DNA of 64,000 nucleotides from Chloroflexi bacterium HGW-Chloroflexi-4 (GCA_002840715.1 PHBW01000013.1:105992-169991), one strand, 5' to 3'; counted from the stretch's first letter, positions 51,925-61,416 are shown. Notes: a model not told the origin generated them from the letters alone. Numbers and translations: made by a program.

Positions 51925-51987
51925 TTGAAACTCCTTATCCATATTTCATCTGATTATAATGAAAAGCAAAAAAACTGCAATCAAACC

Positions 51988-52030
51988 AAAATCATTCTCA
52001 CGCAAAGGCGCAGAGAACGCAAAGAAAACC
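51988..52030. repeat. Degenerate ACGCAAAG/CGCAGAG repeat
   Basis: CTCACGCAAAGGCGCAGAGA followed by ACGCAAAGAAAACCAAATC: three near-copies of a (A/G)CGCA(A/G)AG unit. It resembles the tail of the element at 36180-36206. Confidence 0.4.
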
Positions 52031-52050
52031 AAATCTATTTTTATGGAAGC

Positions 52051-52473
52051 TTAGATATCGGCTTTGTAATCGGCTACCGCCTGCCCGCAAGACGGACAAA
52101 CCTGGTCATACCAGAAATACGAGGTGCTGCAGTTAGTGCAGCGCCAGCGCTGATCCTGCTCGACCAGCCAGGTCTCGACCCCCACCGCCTGAATACGCTT
52201 CATATTATTCATCACCGCCAGCCCATTGGGGTACTCGGGGTCATTGATGAAATGGATCATTTTTTCGCAGGTGCTGATCTCTGGGCACTCGATGCAGAAT
52301 TCGTAGCCTTTATCTCGCGCGCAGTTCTTAATGGCACAATCGGCACAGTGTCCCGCCGGTCCATCACTCTTGCAGCCGTAACAGGTCTTCTCAGCCGTGC
52401 TGGCTTTGGTTTCAAGCACCATCGAACATGCGCCACAATAGAGTCCGCAATAACCGTCGAGTTTGAAGTCCAT
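52051..52473 (-). CDS. DUF3795 cysteine-rich protein
   Basis: 140 residues with thirteen or more Cys arranged as in DUF3795: GYCGLYCGACSM at the N-terminus, CYGCKSDGPAGHCADCAIKNC, then FCIECPEISTCEK. A C-terminal rubredoxin-like knuckle CTNCSTSY...CPSCGQ is an extension not always present in the family. Predicted zinc- or Fe-S-binding, cytoplasmic; function unknown. GGGAG precedes the ATG. Confidence 0.82.
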   Translation of the reverse strand: MDFKLDGYCGLYCGACSMVLETKASTAEKTCYGCKSDGPAGHCADCAIKNCARDKGYEFCIECPEISTCEKMIHFINDPEYPNGLAVMNNMKRIQAVGVETWLVEQDQRWRCTNCSTSYFWYDQVCPSCGQAVADYKADI

Positions 52474-52632
52474 AAATTATTAATCTCCCTCACTAGGTAC
52501 TATTCAATCAAAATTTTTTTAGTTTACATCACACTATTTTCGCATATTTTGTGTTTTTGGTGGTTTAATAATAGACCAAACCACCAAATCCATCACCATT
52601 ATCATGGTCAGTAAAAGATTGTAAAATTTTAG

Positions 52633-52824
52633 CTAGGCAGGTTTTTTTCTGTTTGCTAACACCAGCAAAACGATGCCTACCAACGCAGCAACACTGCCAT
52701 AATATGCCCAGCGGATCTGACCGGTCATGAAGCTACCGGGCAGGATGTTGATGCCCTGCAAGATCCACACACCTCCCCCAAGGATAAGTAAAACACCTAA
52801 TATGTTCAGGATGATTTTTTTCAT
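52633..52824 (-). CDS. Small two-helix membrane protein (63 aa)
   Basis: 63 residues: MKKIILNILGVLLILGG, a short polar turn with PGSFMTGQIRW, and a second helix VAALVGIVLLVLANRKKPA. GAAAGGA lies upstream of the ATG. No specific family assigned. Confidence 0.65.
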   Translation of the reverse strand: MKKIILNILGVLLILGGGVWILQGINILPGSFMTGQIRWAYYGSVAALVGIVLLVLANRKKPA

Positions 52825-52887
52825 TTTTTAGTCCTTTCAACTAAATAACTATACTGCGATTCGATATGTTTTTTCAAAGTATGCTCT

Positions 52888-52918
52888 ATTTCGTGTATTT
52901 TGTAATTTTCGTGGTTAC
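52888..52918. repeat. Degenerate TTTCGTG repeat element
   Basis: TATTTCGTGTATTTTGTAAT followed by TTTCGTGGTTA. Related intergenic segments are at 52533-52567, 54401-54440 and, inverted, 36704-36761. No coding potential. Confidence 0.4.
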
Positions 52919-52932
52919 ATGGTGATTTTCAA

Positions 52933-53694
52933 TTACCTCATCATCAACCCGCCGTCCACAATCATGTTCTGCCCGGTGATGTACTTGCCGCTCTCCACCA
53001 GGTAGATAATCATGGAGGCCACGTCCGCAGCTTCGCCCATGCGCTTGAGCGGAACATCACGCTCAAAATCTTTGCGTATTTCGGGGTCGTCGGTATGGTA
53101 GCGCAGCCTTACTTCTTCAGTGTCGATGCGACCCGGCGTAATCGTGTTCACGCGGATCCTCGGCGCAAGCTCCAGCGCCAGGCATTTGGTCAGTGTCAGC
53201 ACGCCCGCCCGCGCAGGGCAGTAATTTGCGCCGTTTTTGCGTCCAGTGATGGCGGTGGTCGCGCCAAAATTGATGATGCTGCCGTCCGTGCCGGTGTAGC
53301 ACCGGGCGAACTCTTGCGAACACATGAAAGTGCCCTTCAAAACCGTGTTGGTGACCGTCTCCCATTCCTCTTCGGTCATTTCAAGAAAGGCATTGTCGCG
53401 GTTGATGCCGGCGTTATTCACCAGCACGTCCAACCTGCCCATCCGAACGTAAATTTGCTCAAACATGCCCATTACTTCTGACCGAATACGGATATCTGCC
53501 TGAACACCAATTGCTTGAGGTGCACCAAAATCATGCACCAGTTCATTGGCAAACTGCGCGGCTTCATCCGCCTTACTTCGGTGGTTGAGGACTACGGAAT
53601 ATCCCACTTTGGCAAAGGCTTGCGCGGTTGCCCGGCCGATGTCGCTCAAAGCGCCGGTGATGAGTACAACTTTTTCTGTCAAAACGGTCATCAT
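52933..53694 (-). CDS. SDR-family protein with atypical active site
   Basis: 253 residues, FabG-like length and order. The nucleotide loop reads LITGALSDIGRA, with Asp18 where the usual GIG has Gly. NNAG (93-96) is intact. The catalytic tetrad N-S-Y-K aligns to Val118 (TVLKGTF), Ala145 (INFGATT), Tyr158 and Arg162 (NYCPARAGV): only Tyr is kept. The C-terminal RVNTITPGRIDTEE and YITGQNMIVDGGL are standard. It may be a non-catalytic or altered SDR. AAAGG precedes ATG ATG. Confidence 0.85.
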   Translation of the reverse strand: MMTVLTEKVVLITGALSDIGRATAQAFAKVGYSVVLNHRSKADEAAQFANELVHDFGAPQAIGVQADIRIRSEVMGMFEQIYVRMGRLDVLVNNAGINRDNAFLEMTEEEWETVTNTVLKGTFMCSQEFARCYTGTDGSIINFGATTAITGRKNGANYCPARAGVLTLTKCLALELAPRIRVNTITPGRIDTEEVRLRYHTDDPEIRKDFERDVPLKRMGEAADVASMIIYLVESGKYITGQNMIVDGGLMMR

Positions 53695-53881
53695 TATTTA
53701 CCTTTATGGGTTAAGTTTACGCGTCTCAAAAATTGTACTAATATACGATTCAAAACCATAAGTAATGGCTTTTCACCGGCTTTTTGATCAAATATTTATC
53801 GCGTAAATCGGATGTACTAGGCTAATCAATTATTACATTTACAAAGTACGTGGCACAATCCATGGCAGCACAACCACTAAA

Positions 53882-54298
53882 TCATGGTTCCTTGGGGAAC
53901 GAGAAATGCATCTGAACGATTATCCAGTGATCATTTCGCTTTTCCAACGTCCCCGTCCAACGTACGTTATCCCAACCGCCAGGCACGCCATCCCACTTGT
54001 AGTGATCGTCAAGCATGCAAGACCACCAGGCGCAGCTCTCTGAGGTTGAAACATTGAGCAGCAAATCTCTTACTGCGTAATCCGTGGCTTTAAAGGAGTC
54101 ATTTCTGAACACCCGCTCAGCCATCTGCCGGAATGCCTCAAATCCGCGGATGGTACTGCGCGAATCAGGGTGAAAAATAAAAAAATCCTCATCGTTCGCC
54201 ATGATGGAGTATAGTCTGTCAAAATCTTTGTTCAACGCCCATCCAATGGCATCATGAATAACCTGGATAATTTCGAGTCTCTCTTTATCGTTAATCAT
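53882..54298 (-). CDS. SnoaL/NTF2-like (nuclear transport factor 2 fold) protein
   Basis: 138 residues from the ATG at 54298, with AAGGAGG directly upstream. One NTF2-like domain: an IHDAIGWALNKDFDRLYSIM helix, GFEAFRQMAERVF, then strands ending RWTGTLEKRNDHWIIVQMHFS. It is more distant from the tandem protein at 47723 than the two halves of that protein are from each other. Ligand unknown. Confidence 0.75.
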   Translation of the reverse strand: MINDKERLEIIQVIHDAIGWALNKDFDRLYSIMANDEDFFIFHPDSRSTIRGFEAFRQMAERVFRNDSFKATDYAVRDLLLNVSTSESCAWWSCMLDDHYKWDGVPGGWDNVRWTGTLEKRNDHWIIVQMHFSFPKEP

Positions 54299-54363
54299 AT
54301 TGGCCTCCTTTTGATTATTATTGCACAAAACTCAAAAACTAATCAAATAAGGACAAACAATCA

Positions 54364-54391
54364 AAAAACCAAGACATCTGCCTTGGTTTTT
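54364..54391. terminator. Terminator between the SnoaL-like and four-helix genes
   Basis: AAAAACCAAG / CTTGGTTTTT, a 10-bp stem with an 8-base loop. The T-run works in both directions; it follows the 54454 gene on the minus strand. Confidence 0.75.
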
Positions 54392-54453
54392 GTTAGGATC
54401 CTTGCGTTTTTTTCCGTGTTTTTCTTGAAATTCGTGGCGATTAGGGCTTTTAG

Positions 54454-54873
54454 CTACTCCGCCGGAGGTGACCAGGTGCTGCGTTCTCTCAACCTGATCA
54501 ATAACTCGATCGCGATCAACCCCACGGCGATAAAAGCAGCCAGAGCAAAATTGAGCGTTCGGCCAAATTGAAGCCACAGCATCACATCCGCGTAAGCGCC
54601 GACCAGAATAGCTTCTCGCACCAGCACGCCGCCTGTCGCTGCAGGTCTGGAGGGAAAACGGCGGTGCAGATAATGCATCACCGGTAAAGCAAATCCGCAG
54701 GTAGCCAGCGTGACCAAAAAAAACATCAGCCAGCGCGGTCCGAGGGTGGGCACGGTGAGAATGAAGAGCAGCACCAAACCAACCATGCCGATCCCGCCCA
54801 GCACCAGGCCGGTGATCCACACCCCGTGCCAGGGCGGTAATTGTCTGCGTAATTGATCTGCTTGATCTTCCAT
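54454..54873 (-). CDS. Unrecognised four-helix membrane protein
   Basis: 139 residues. A short basic N-terminus is followed by four hydrophobic helices (about 18-40, 48-68, 85-103, 107-126) and a charged tail RLRERSTWSPPAE. GAGG lies before the ATG. No known family motif was seen. It is divergent from the SAM-riboswitch/metH unit. Confidence 0.65.
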   Translation of the reverse strand: MEDQADQLRRQLPPWHGVWITGLVLGGIGMVGLVLLFILTVPTLGPRWLMFFLVTLATCGFALPVMHYLHRRFPSRPAATGGVLVREAILVGAYADVMLWLQFGRTLNFALAAFIAVGLIAIELLIRLRERSTWSPPAE

Positions 54874-55077
54874 GGGGGACCTCGTGGGGTGAAAAAAATG
54901 TTAGTAGTAATTAGTAATGAGGAATGAGGAAAAAACCTATTTGATTCCTAATCCCTTTTTACTAATTACTAATTACTTAATATAATCCATTCTCCCCAAT
55001 TACGCCAAATTGAATTCAGACCAAATTTGTGGTAGAATTTTTTCCAACACTATACGGGCTGTATAAACACAGCCTAC

Positions 55078-55163
55078 TCATTCAGAGAGGTGGAGGGACC
55101 GGCCCTTTGAAACCTCGACAACCACTCGCCAGAGCAGGTGCCAATTCCGGCAGCCTCTCTCAT
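55078..55163 (+). ncRNA. SAM-I (S-box) riboswitch
   Basis: The S-box core is unmistakable: AGAGAGGTGGAGGGACCGGC, CCTTTGAAACC, CAACC and GGTGCCAATTCC. The P1 helix is AGAGAGG (55084-55090) with CCTCTCT (55154-55160). The 3' P1 strand also forms the 5' arm of the terminator that follows, so S-adenosylmethionine binding should switch off metH and the downstream gene. An additional hairpin GGCTGT/ACAGCC (55057-55074) precedes it. Confidence 0.95.
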
Positions 55164-55183
55164 TAATTGAGAGGTATTTTTTT
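55156..55183 (+). terminator. Riboswitch expression-platform terminator
   Basis: CTCTCA (55157-55162) / TGAGAG (55168-55173) with loop TTAAT, then TATTTTTTT. The left arm overlaps the 3' strand of riboswitch helix P1, so the two structures compete. Confidence 0.85.
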
Positions 55184-55206
55184 AATTCACCACCAGGGAG
55201 ACCGCC

Positions 55207-58200
55207 ATGAAACGCAATTACACCAATCGTTCCTACCTCGACGCCATCCAGAAAAAGATTATGGTCTTTGACGGAGCGATGGGCACCAATCTGCAGACCC
55301 AAAACCTGACCGCCGAGCACTTTGGCGGCGAAAAAACCATGGGCTGCAATGACTACCTGGTGATTTCATACCCGCAAGCAGTAGAAAACGTGCACCGCTC
55401 CTTCCTTGCTGCCGGTGTGGATGTGGTCGAGACCTGCACCTTCCGCTCGAACCGCCTCACCCTGGGCGAATACGGATTGGGCGAACGTGTGTCAGAGATC
55501 AACATAGCCGCCGCCCGTCTGGCACGCAAATGCGCGGATGATTTTTCCACCCCTGAACAGCCGCGTTTTGTGGCAGGCTCCATCGGCCCCTCCGGCAAGC
55601 TGCCCTCCATGAACGACCCCGAACTCTCCGACATCAGCGTGGATGAACTGCGTTCAATATTCTGCGAACAAGCCACCGCCCTCATCGAAGGCGGCGTGGA
55701 CCTGATCATCATCGAAACCTCCCAGGATATTCTTGAGGTCAAGACCACCATATTGGCGATTTACGAAGCATTCGAAAAGACAGGCAAATCCCTGCCCATT
55801 CAGGCTCAGGTAACCCTCGACACCACCGGGCGCATGCTTCTCGGCACAGATATCTCGGCGGTGCTGGCCATTCTCGAAAACATGAACATTGACGTCATCG
55901 GGCTCAACTGCTCCACCGGCCCTGATTTCATGCGCGAACCCATCACCTATTTGGGTGAAAACTCCCACCTGCCCGTTTCCTGCATTCCCAACGCCGGCCT
56001 TCCTTTAAATGTAGACGGTCAGGCTGTTTACCCACTTGAACCGGAACCCTTCGCCGAAACGCTCTATGAATTTGCGGCCAAACACGGCATCAACGTGGTT
56101 GGCGGATGCTGCGGCACCACACCCGAACACCTCAAGAAACTGGTGGATCGCGTCAGCTCACTTAAACCTGCCTCCCGTTCGGTGGACTCCACCCCCATGC
56201 TGTCTTCTTCGATTCAGGCACAACCCATGGTGCAGGAACCCCGGCCCTTCTTTATCGCCGAACGCCTCAACACACAGGGCAGCCGCAACTTCAAAAAAAT
56301 GGTACTCGATAACGATTACGACTCCATGCTCAGCCTGGCGCGCTCACAAATGAAAAGCGGCGGTCACGCTCTTGACCTGTGCGTCGCCCTGACTGAACGC
56401 GCAGATGAAGTCGACACCATGTATAAACTGATCAAGAGCCTGGCGCCCATCATCCGTCTGCCGTTGGTGATTGACACCACCGAACTGGATGTGCTGGAGA
56501 TGGCTCTCAAAAACACGCCGGGACGCTGTCTGATCAACTCAACCCACCTTGAGGGTGGCCGCGAAAAAGCGGACAAGATTTTTGCCCTCGCCAAGAAATA
56601 TAATGCCGCCGTGATTGTGTTAACCATCGATGAACAGGGCATGGCCAAAACCGCCGAGCGCAAGCTTGAAATTGCCAAACGTATTTACGATATTGCCATC
56701 AACGAACACGGCCTGCGCGCTGAAGATCTGGCGTTCGACGATCTGACTTTCACCCTGGCCACCGGCTCGGATGAATTCATCAATTCAGCCATCGAAACTA
56801 TCAAGGGCATCACCCTGATCAAAGAAGCCCTGCCTGGTGTGCTCACCTCGCTGGGAGTCAGCAACGTATCCTTCGGATTGCAGCCCAACGCGCGGGCCAT
56901 CATCAACAGCGTCATGCTTTACCACTGCGTTCAGGCTGGTTTGGATATGGCCATCGTCAACCCTGCCACCATCACCCCCTATTCAGAAATTTCAAGAGAA
57001 GAACGCCAGTTGACCGAAGACTTGATCTTCAACCGCAAGCCGGATGCGCTTTCAGCCTTGATCGAACACTTTACTGCCGCCGGACCGGCTGCTGTAAAAG
57101 TCGACGCCCAGCAGGAAGAATTGAGCAAAATGAACACCGGCGAACGCCTGGCCTGGAAGATCGTCCACCGCGTCAAAGATGACGTCGAAGCCGATGTGGA
57201 TGAACTTGTCGCCCAGACCACCGGCACGCAAACCCGGGGTGAGCGTGCTGTAGAAATCTTAAACAACATCCTGCTGCCTGCCATGAAAGAAGTTGGCGAC
57301 AAATTTGGCGCAGGTGAGCTGATTTTGCCCTTCGTACTCCAATCCGCCGAAGTGATGAAGAAAACCGTCTCACATCTCGAAAATTACCTTGAACGGCTGG
57401 AAGGCACCACCAAAGGCACTCTCGTGCTGGCCACCGTTTATGGGGATGTTCACGATATCGGCAAGAACCTGGTCAAGACCATCCTTTCCAACAATGGCTA
57501 CACCGTAATCGACCTCGGCAAACAGGTGCCAGCCGAAACCATTATTTCAAAGGCGGTCGAACACAACGCGGATGCCATTGGCCTCAGCGCATTGCTTGTC
57601 AGCACGTCCAAACAGATGCCGCTGATCATCAACGAACTTCAGCGCCGCGGACTCAAATTCCCGGTGCTCATTGGCGGCGCAGCCATCAATGAACGCTTCG
57701 GCAGACGCATTCTCGTCACCGACGATCAAAAAGTCTACGAACCGGGTGTTTTCTACTGCAAAGATGCCTTTGAAGGCCTCTCCACCATGGATGCACTTTC
57801 AGCCCCTGAGTCAAAACTTGAGATCATCGAGAAGATCAAGCGCGAATCCAACATGGAATATGAACGCGCAGCCACCGAAGTCAAAAAAGAAGTCACGGCT
57901 GTCCGCTCCAACATCAAACCGGCAGCGCTCATCCCCACAGCTCCCTGGTGGGGTGCAAAAGTAGTGCGCAGCATGCCGCTTGAGATTGTCTTTAAACATC
58001 TGCCAAAAAATGAACTGTTCCGCCTCTCATGGGGGGCGCGAAATACTCACGGTGAAGAATGGGTGGCGCTCGAAAAAGAATTCGAAGCACGCCTCGATAA
58101 TATGACCCGCGAAGCGCTATCTGAGAAATGGCTTGTGCCCCAGGCCGTCTACGGCTACTGGCCCGCTCAGGCGGACGGCAACGACTTGATTGTTTATGAT

Positions 58201-58734
58201 CCTGCCTCCGTTCAAGCAGGATCACCAAAACAGCTTGAACGTTTTCACTTTCCGCGTCAATTAGGCGCTGAATCATTGTGCCTGGCAGATTACTTCGCCC
58301 CGGTTGATTCAGGCAAAATGGATGTGGTCGCCTTCCAGGTGGTCACGGTTGGACAAGCTGCCACAGACCGTTTTGAAAAGCTTCAGTCCGCCGCGGATTA
58401 CACAGAAGCCTATTTCGTCCACGGGCTGGCCGTCCAGACCGCTGAAGCCACCGCGGATTATCTGCACGCCCACATCATCAATGAACTTGGTCTGCCTAAA
58501 GACCAGGGTAAACGCTATTCCTGGGGCTACCCGGCCATCCCCGAAACTTCAGATCACCGCCGCGTTTTTGACCTGCTGCCAGCCGAAAAAGAACTGGCCA
58601 TGAAGTTGACCAGCGGGTTCCAGATGGTGCCTGAAGAATCCACCTGCGCCATTATTGTGCATCATCCCGAGGCGACCTATTACAACATCGGTGAATCCCG
58701 CGTGGATCAATTGATGAGGGCTAAAGACTCATGA
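55207..58734 (+). CDS. metH: Cobalamin-dependent methionine synthase
   Basis: 1175 residues, full-length four-module MetH. Homocysteine domain (about 1-320) with zinc Cys in GLNCSTGPD and GGCCGTTPEH. Methyl-H4folate (pterin) domain about 345-600. Helical cap and cobalamin domain with GDVHDIGKNLVKTIL (the DxHxxG cobalt-ligand motif). C-terminal reactivation domain with AdoMet-binding RYSWGYPAIPE. It transfers the methyl group of 5-methyl-H4folate to homocysteine. It lies directly behind the SAM-I riboswitch, with GGGAG before the ATG; the stop overlaps the next gene. Confidence 0.96.
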   Translation: MKRNYTNRSYLDAIQKKIMVFDGAMGTNLQTQNLTAEHFGGEKTMGCNDYLVISYPQAVENVHRSFLAAGVDVVETCTFRSNRLTLGEYGLGERVSEINIAAARLARKCADDFSTPEQPRFVAGSIGPSGKLPSMNDPELSDISVDELRSIFCEQATALIEGGVDLIIIETSQDILEVKTTILAIYEAFEKTGKSLPIQAQVTLDTTGRMLLGTDISAVLAILENMNIDVIGLNCSTGPDFMREPITYLGENSHLPVSCIPNAGLPLNVDGQAVYPLEPEPFAETLYEFAAKHGINVVGGCCGTTPEHLKKLVDRVSSLKPASRSVDSTPMLSSSIQAQPMVQEPRPFFIAERLNTQGSRNFKKMVLDNDYDSMLSLARSQMKSGGHALDLCVALTERADEVDTMYKLIKSLAPIIRLPLVIDTTELDVLEMALKNTPGRCLINSTHLEGGREKADKIFALAKKYNAAVIVLTIDEQGMAKTAERKLEIAKRIYDIAINEHGLRAEDLAFDDLTFTLATGSDEFINSAIETIKGITLIKEALPGVLTSLGVSNVSFGLQPNARAIINSVMLYHCVQAGLDMAIVNPATITPYSEISREERQLTEDLIFNRKPDALSALIEHFTAAGPAAVKVDAQQEELSKMNTGERLAWKIVHRVKDDVEADVDELVAQTTGTQTRGERAVEILNNILLPAMKEVGDKFGAGELILPFVLQSAEVMKKTVSHLENYLERLEGTTKGTLVLATVYGDVHDIGKNLVKTILSNNGYTVIDLGKQVPAETIISKAVEHNADAIGLSALLVSTSKQMPLIINELQRRGLKFPVLIGGAAINERFGRRILVTDDQKVYEPGVFYCKDAFEGLSTMDALSAPESKLEIIEKIKRESNMEYERAATEVKKEVTAVRSNIKPAALIPTAPWWGAKVVRSMPLEIVFKHLPKNELFRLSWGARNTHGEEWVALEKEFEARLDNMTREALSEKWLVPQAVYGYWPAQADGNDLIVYDPASVQAGSPKQLERFHFPRQLGAESLCLADYFAPVDSGKMDVVAFQVVTVGQAATDRFEKLQSAADYTEAYFVHGLAVQTAEATADYLHAHIINELGLPKDQGKRYSWGYPAIPETSDHRRVFDLLPAEKELAMKLTSGFQMVPEESTCAIIVHHPEATYYNIGESRVDQLMRAKDS

Positions 58735-60602
58735 CCGATCAAGTAAAACTGCTTGAAAGACTGAAAACCGGCAAACCCCTGCTCTCAGATGGAGCCATGG
58801 GCACAATGCTGCACTCGCGCGGCATCACTTATGAAGGCTGTTTCGACTGTCTTAACCTCAGTCATCCCGGTCTGGTGGCCGACCTGCACCGCGAATACAT
58901 CGAAGCCGGTGCCCAGATCATCCAGACCAACACCTTTGGCGCCAACCGCTACAAACTTGGCCGCCACGGATTAGCCGACAGCCTGGGCAAGATCAACGCC
59001 GCCGGTGTGGAACTCGCCAGGCGCGCTGTGCTTGCTTCTTTTAAAGAAGTCTTGATCGCCGGGGATGTCGGTCCGCTGGGTGTGCCGCTTGCTCCTTTTG
59101 GCCGCGTGCAGGCTGATGAAGCCCGCGCTGCCTTTGAAGAACAAATATCCGCGCTGGCAGCCGCCGGTGTGGATTTGATCATCATCGAAACCATGACCGA
59201 CCTGCACGAAATCATTGAAGCAGTTAAGGCATCCAAATCTGCAGCACCTCAACTTCCAGTTATTGCCTCAATGACTTTCACCCGCGACAACCGCACCCTG
59301 CTTGGTGACTCCCCCGCCAAGGTGGCAAAAGGAGTCCACGAGGCCGGAGCAGATATCATCGGCATCAACTGCTCGGGCGGTCCAAACCAATTGCTTAATA
59401 TCCTCAAACAAATGAAATCCGTGCTGCCCGAGGGTCTCTTCTCGGTGATGCCCAACGCCGGTTGGCCTGAACAAGTCGAAGGCCGCATTATGTATTCAGC
59501 AGGACCCGATTATTTCGGTGATTACGCTGTCACCTTTTGGCAGGCAGGCGCCTGCGTGATTGGCGGCTGCTGCGGCACAACACCTGCCCATATTAAAGCC
59601 ATGGCAGACAAGATCACCGTCACAACTGCAGTTGAAGTGATTGCCAAACGTGAGACCGAAAAAAGCCAGGTTGAAAAAGAATCTGAAGAAGTCTTTCCAC
59701 CCACTCAAATGGCGCAAAAGCTGCGTGATGGCAAATTCGTCATCGCCGTCGAGATGGATCCCCCCCGCGGGCTTTCGACCGGCAAGTTGATCGCAGGCGC
59801 CAGTCTGTTGAGCCAGGCCGGTGCGGATGTGATTGATGTGGCAGACAGCCCCATGGCCCGCATGCGCATGAGCCCTTGGGCGGTCTGCAGTCTTGTTCAA
59901 CGCAAGGTCGGCATCGAAACCGTGCTGCACTTCCCCACCCGCGGACGCAACCTGCTGCGTGTGCAAGGCGATCTGCTGGCCGCACATGCTCTTGAGGTGC
60001 GCAATATCTTTGTTGTGATGGGCGACCCAACCTCCATTGGTGATTACCCCGGTGCCAATGACAACTACGACCTTGTGCCGTCTGGATTGATCAAACTGAT
60101 CAAACAGGGTTTTAATGCCGGGCTTGACCACGCCGGCACCGAGATTGGACAGCCCACCAATTTCTTCGTCGGCTGCGCCCTTAATCTAAACCCCGTGGAT
60201 ATGGAAAGCGAATTGAAGAACCTGCGCCGAAAACTCAAAGCAGGTGCAGATTTCATCCTCACCCAACCCATCTACAACCCTGACCTGGTGACCAAATTCC
60301 ATGAAGCCTACGAACGCGAAGATGGCAAACTGCCCATTCCGCTCATCGCCGGGCTGCTGCCGCTGGCCAGTGCCCGCCATGCCGCCTTTCTCCAGCAGGA
60401 AGTCCCCGGCATTGACATCCCTGCCGAGGTGCACCAACAAATGGCCGACAGCGGCAATCAGGGTGCAAATACTGGTATCCGCTTGACAGTTGATTTGGTG
60501 GAACAGATTAAAGAGAAAGTGCAGGGCGTTTATCTTATGCCGGCATTCTCAAGGTTTGACCACGCCGCCGAGATCATCGAACAAATCAGAGGGAATTCCT
60601 AA
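58731..60602 (+). CDS. Homocysteine S-methyltransferase / methylenetetrahydrofolate reductase fusion
   Basis: 623 residues in two enzymes. Residues about 1-300 are a homocysteine methyltransferase module with zinc Cys in GINCSGGPN and GGCCGTTPAH. Residues about 325-623 are an MTHFR (MetF) module: VEMDPPRG, DSPMARMRMSPWA, FVVMGDP and ILTQPIYN are recognisable. This is the YitJ-type arrangement. It would supply 5-methyl-H4folate to MetH and use a methyl donor itself. The ATG overlaps the metH stop, so both are riboswitch-controlled. Confidence 0.93.
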   Translation: MTDQVKLLERLKTGKPLLSDGAMGTMLHSRGITYEGCFDCLNLSHPGLVADLHREYIEAGAQIIQTNTFGANRYKLGRHGLADSLGKINAAGVELARRAVLASFKEVLIAGDVGPLGVPLAPFGRVQADEARAAFEEQISALAAAGVDLIIIETMTDLHEIIEAVKASKSAAPQLPVIASMTFTRDNRTLLGDSPAKVAKGVHEAGADIIGINCSGGPNQLLNILKQMKSVLPEGLFSVMPNAGWPEQVEGRIMYSAGPDYFGDYAVTFWQAGACVIGGCCGTTPAHIKAMADKITVTTAVEVIAKRETEKSQVEKESEEVFPPTQMAQKLRDGKFVIAVEMDPPRGLSTGKLIAGASLLSQAGADVIDVADSPMARMRMSPWAVCSLVQRKVGIETVLHFPTRGRNLLRVQGDLLAAHALEVRNIFVVMGDPTSIGDYPGANDNYDLVPSGLIKLIKQGFNAGLDHAGTEIGQPTNFFVGCALNLNPVDMESELKNLRRKLKAGADFILTQPIYNPDLVTKFHEAYEREDGKLPIPLIAGLLPLASARHAAFLQQEVPGIDIPAEVHQQMADSGNQGANTGIRLTVDLVEQIKEKVQGVYLMPAFSRFDHAAEIIEQIRGNS

Positions 60603-60687
60603 ATTTTCTCCAATTTGGGACTAAAATTAAAAAGCTTGGATTCATACAAATATTCACGCACAAAATGCGATTAAATAACAGGCAGTT

Positions 60688-61416
60688 ATGAAAATATTGG
60701 TTATCTCTGATGTACATGGAAATTACACCGCCCTTGAGGCTGTTATAGCCTCAGCAGGAACGGTTGATGCTGTTTGGTGTCTTGGCGACCTGGTCGGTTA
60801 CGGCCCGGACCCCAATGAGTGCGTGGAACGCATTCGCGCGCTGCCGCACCTAACCTGCATCAAGGGAAACCACGATGATGCGGTCATATCCAGCCGCAAT
60901 ATAGAAAAATTTAACGATGATGCCGAAACCTCCGTTCGCTTCACCCGCGAGGTCTTAAAACCGGAGAACCTGAAATTTCTTACCCGACTTCGTGAAAAAC
61001 ATTTTACCCTCACCGAAACCCTCACGCACGGCAGCCCGCGCCACCCCATGTGGGAATATCTGGTGGAGCCTTTTGTGGCTATGATGAATTTCTCGCAGTT
61101 CAGCACCCCACTGGCTTTTGTCGGTCATTCTCACTTACCCATCTCTTTTACCATGGATGCCAACGGTGACAAGATCATCCGCACCATCCACGAAGGTAAC
61201 CAGGAAATGCAAATCACTGGCCGCGCCATCCTCAACCCCGGATCGGTCGGTCAACCTCGGGATCGCGATCCGCGTGCTTCGTACGGTCTTTTCGATCCAG
61301 AAGCCTCCGTCTGGCGCATCACCCGCGTGGAATACGATATCGCTGCCGTTCAGCAGCGCATCTATGCAGCCGGTCTGCCAGAAAAAGAGGGGCTTCGCCT
61401 CTCTGATGGTTGGTAG
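60688..61416 (+). CDS. Metallophosphoesterase (calcineurin-like)
   Basis: 242 residues. Dinuclear-metal motifs in order: SDVHGN (DxH), LGDLVGYGPDP (GDxxxxG), KGNHDDAV (GNHD), THGSPR, and VGHSHLP (GHxH). This is the YfcE/MJ0936-like phosphodiesterase subgroup, cytoplasmic. It starts 85 bases after the metF-fusion and may be read through. A weak AGG-type ribosome site precedes the ATG (ACAGGCAGTT). Substrate not determined. Confidence 0.9.
   Translation: MKILVISDVHGNYTALEAVIASAGTVDAVWCLGDLVGYGPDPNECVERIRALPHLTCIKGNHDDAVISSRNIEKFNDDAETSVRFTREVLKPENLKFLTRLREKHFTLTETLTHGSPRHPMWEYLVEPFVAMMNFSQFSTPLAFVGHSHLPISFTMDANGDKIIRTIHEGNQEMQITGRAILNPGSVGQPRDRDPRASYGLFDPEASVWRITRVEYDIAAVQQRIYAAGLPEKEGLRLSDGW

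Noticed and set aside
53095-53481. 128-codon frame opposite the SDR gene
   Set aside because: Shadow of the SDR coding sequence; no start signals.
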